Positions 7,164-7,815 of a DNA stretch of 7,815 nt are shown here, one piece after another (positions within the stretch are counted from its first letter, which is position 1; each line of letters begins with the position of its first letter). Both the position numbers and the translations under genes were made by a program. The DNA is from DAOTXK01 sp034435395 (GTDB lineage: Bacteria; Chloroflexota; Anaerolineae; Aggregatilineales; Ch27), in NCBI GenBank assembly GCA_034435395.1, contig DAOTXK010000242.1, forward strand, positions 1 to 7,815. The letters are read 5' to 3'. Below the pieces are notes generated by a model, which did no database searches, was not told where the DNA came from, and was given only the letters and a program-made list of their open reading frames with translations.

Positions 7164-7169
7164 TATAAT
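7164..7169 (+). promoter_or_regulatory. TATAAT box in the divergent psuG / peptidase-like intergenic region
   Basis: A perfect -10 consensus lies in a short AT-rich island (7162-7178) between the two divergent starts. It would serve the plus-strand gene at 7254 with a leader near 78 nt, though no good -35 is visible 17 bp upstream. The minus strand of the same island (TTATCATCATTATA) could hold a psuG -10, so the island may drive both directions. The rest of 7113-7253 shows no clear operator. Confidence 0.35.
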
Positions 7170-7253
7170 GATGATAACAGCGATAGTGGGTTGTGGCACC
7201 TTTTGGCGGCGGACATCAAAGCCGCTCCTCCGATATCTGACGGGATAAGGCGC

Positions 7254-7815
7254 ATGTTATTGGAGCAACTTGGGGCCGCCATTCCTGGTCTCCAACCGGC
7301 AGTGATGCAGCTTTCGCTCGTCCGAGATGGCGAAGAAGTCTGGGTGATGCTGCGCCAGCTCCTGTTGGCCCCTGCGCCGACGACGGGCGTGACCCTGCCC
7401 GGTGCGGTCTTCGATCAGGTGACCGATATTGCCGCGGCCTTGGGGCTGGCGGATCGACTGGACGCGAATCTGGCCGGAGCCGGGAATGGTGGGTTGTGGG
7501 TGGGGGTGGCCAAGACGCGGGCCGATGTCGTTGTCCTGGCCCACCTGGATCGCCTGTCTTTCCGTGTTCGGGCCTTGCCGGATTCCCAGAATGCCATACT
7601 GTCCCCCATCAATCCGGACCATCGGTTGACCCGGCCAGCACGTTCGCCCGCACATGCGTTACGGTACGACGCTGAGCGGGGAAAGTTGACGGTGGCAGCG
7701 CAGGGGCAGGTGATTGCCGACGGCGAGGGTTCTCTCGGCTTCAGGGCTGAACAAGGGACCATCTCATGGCTGGATACCGTCACGTTTGCCTCTGCACCGT
7801 GGCGTGATGGGGGGG
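7254..7815 (+). CDS. Possible MH-clan (M42/M20-like) metallopeptidase, N-terminal part; runs off the window
   Basis: The frame is open from the ATG at 7254 to the right edge (187 complete codons), with codon use like the neighbouring genes. The key segment is ADVVVLAHLDRLSFRV (90-105). It resembles the AHxD core of M42/M20 aminopeptidases, where His (here His97) is a metal ligand and the Asp two residues later (Asp99) supports the catalytic centre. Residues 136-180 look like short beta strands (LRYDAERGKLTVAAQG, then GSLGFRAEQG), which could be the start of the M42 beta-barrel insertion domain. The remaining metal ligands and the catalytic Glu lie beyond the window, so the family call is tentative. 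The start has AAGG only 3 nt upstream, a poor spacing, and the frame remains open further upstream, so the true start could differ. It is transcribed divergently from psuG. Confidence 0.6.
   Translation, partial: MLLEQLGAAIPGLQPAVMQLSLVRDGEEVWVMLRQLLLAPAPTTGVTLPGAVFDQVTDIAAALGLADRLDANLAGAGNGGLWVGVAKTRADVVVLAHLDRLSFRVRALPDSQNAILSPINPDHRLTRPARSPAHALRYDAERGKLTVAAQGQVIADGEGSLGFRAEQGTISWLDTVTFASAPWRDGG

Overview
The window is GC-rich bacterial chromosome carrying ordinary metabolic and cell-envelope genes. I see no phage, IS, CRISPR, tRNA or rRNA signature. The gene set is murJ, an NADP-type icd, a secreted thioredoxin / beta-propeller protein, a PfkB kinase next to psuG, and an MH-clan peptidase-like gene. 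Together with the style of the proteins this suggests a Chloroflexota-like bacterium, but that is a low-to-moderate confidence guess from sequence character alone.

Layout, left to right. (1) 1-1473, plus strand: most of a MurJ/MviN lipid II flippase, cut off at the 5' edge. (2) 1579-2826, plus strand: isocitrate dehydrogenase (icd), interrupted by an in-frame amber codon at 2668-2670. The remaining 51 codons continue in the same frame, are clearly homologous to the icd C-terminus, and end at the position expected for a 415-residue enzyme. (3) 2827-3050: a 224-bp intergenic region with a long, nearly perfect inverted repeat next to a promoter-like -10 box, then a small hairpin just before the ribosome binding site. 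(4) 3051-5090, plus strand: a secreted protein with a thioredoxin-like domain (GCINC), a six-bladed NHL propeller and a C-terminal beta domain with a second Cys pair. (5) 5155-6093 and 6186-7112, minus strand: a PfkB-family kinase downstream of pseudouridine-5'-phosphate glycosidase (psuG), probably one transcript read from right to left. It converges on the thioredoxin gene. (6) 7113-7253: a divergent intergenic region with a consensus TATAAT. (7) 7254-7815, plus strand: the start of a gene running off the right edge, with an AHLD motif like MH-clan (M42/M20) metallopeptidases.

How they work together: PsuG and the kinase plausibly form a pseudouridine salvage pair (phosphorylation to pseudouridine 5'-phosphate, then cleavage to uracil and ribose 5-phosphate). 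The other genes look independent of one another. I did not find a clear new multi-gene system. The most notable observation is the amber codon inside an otherwise intact icd. After that come the inverted repeat before the thioredoxin/propeller gene and that protein's domain architecture.
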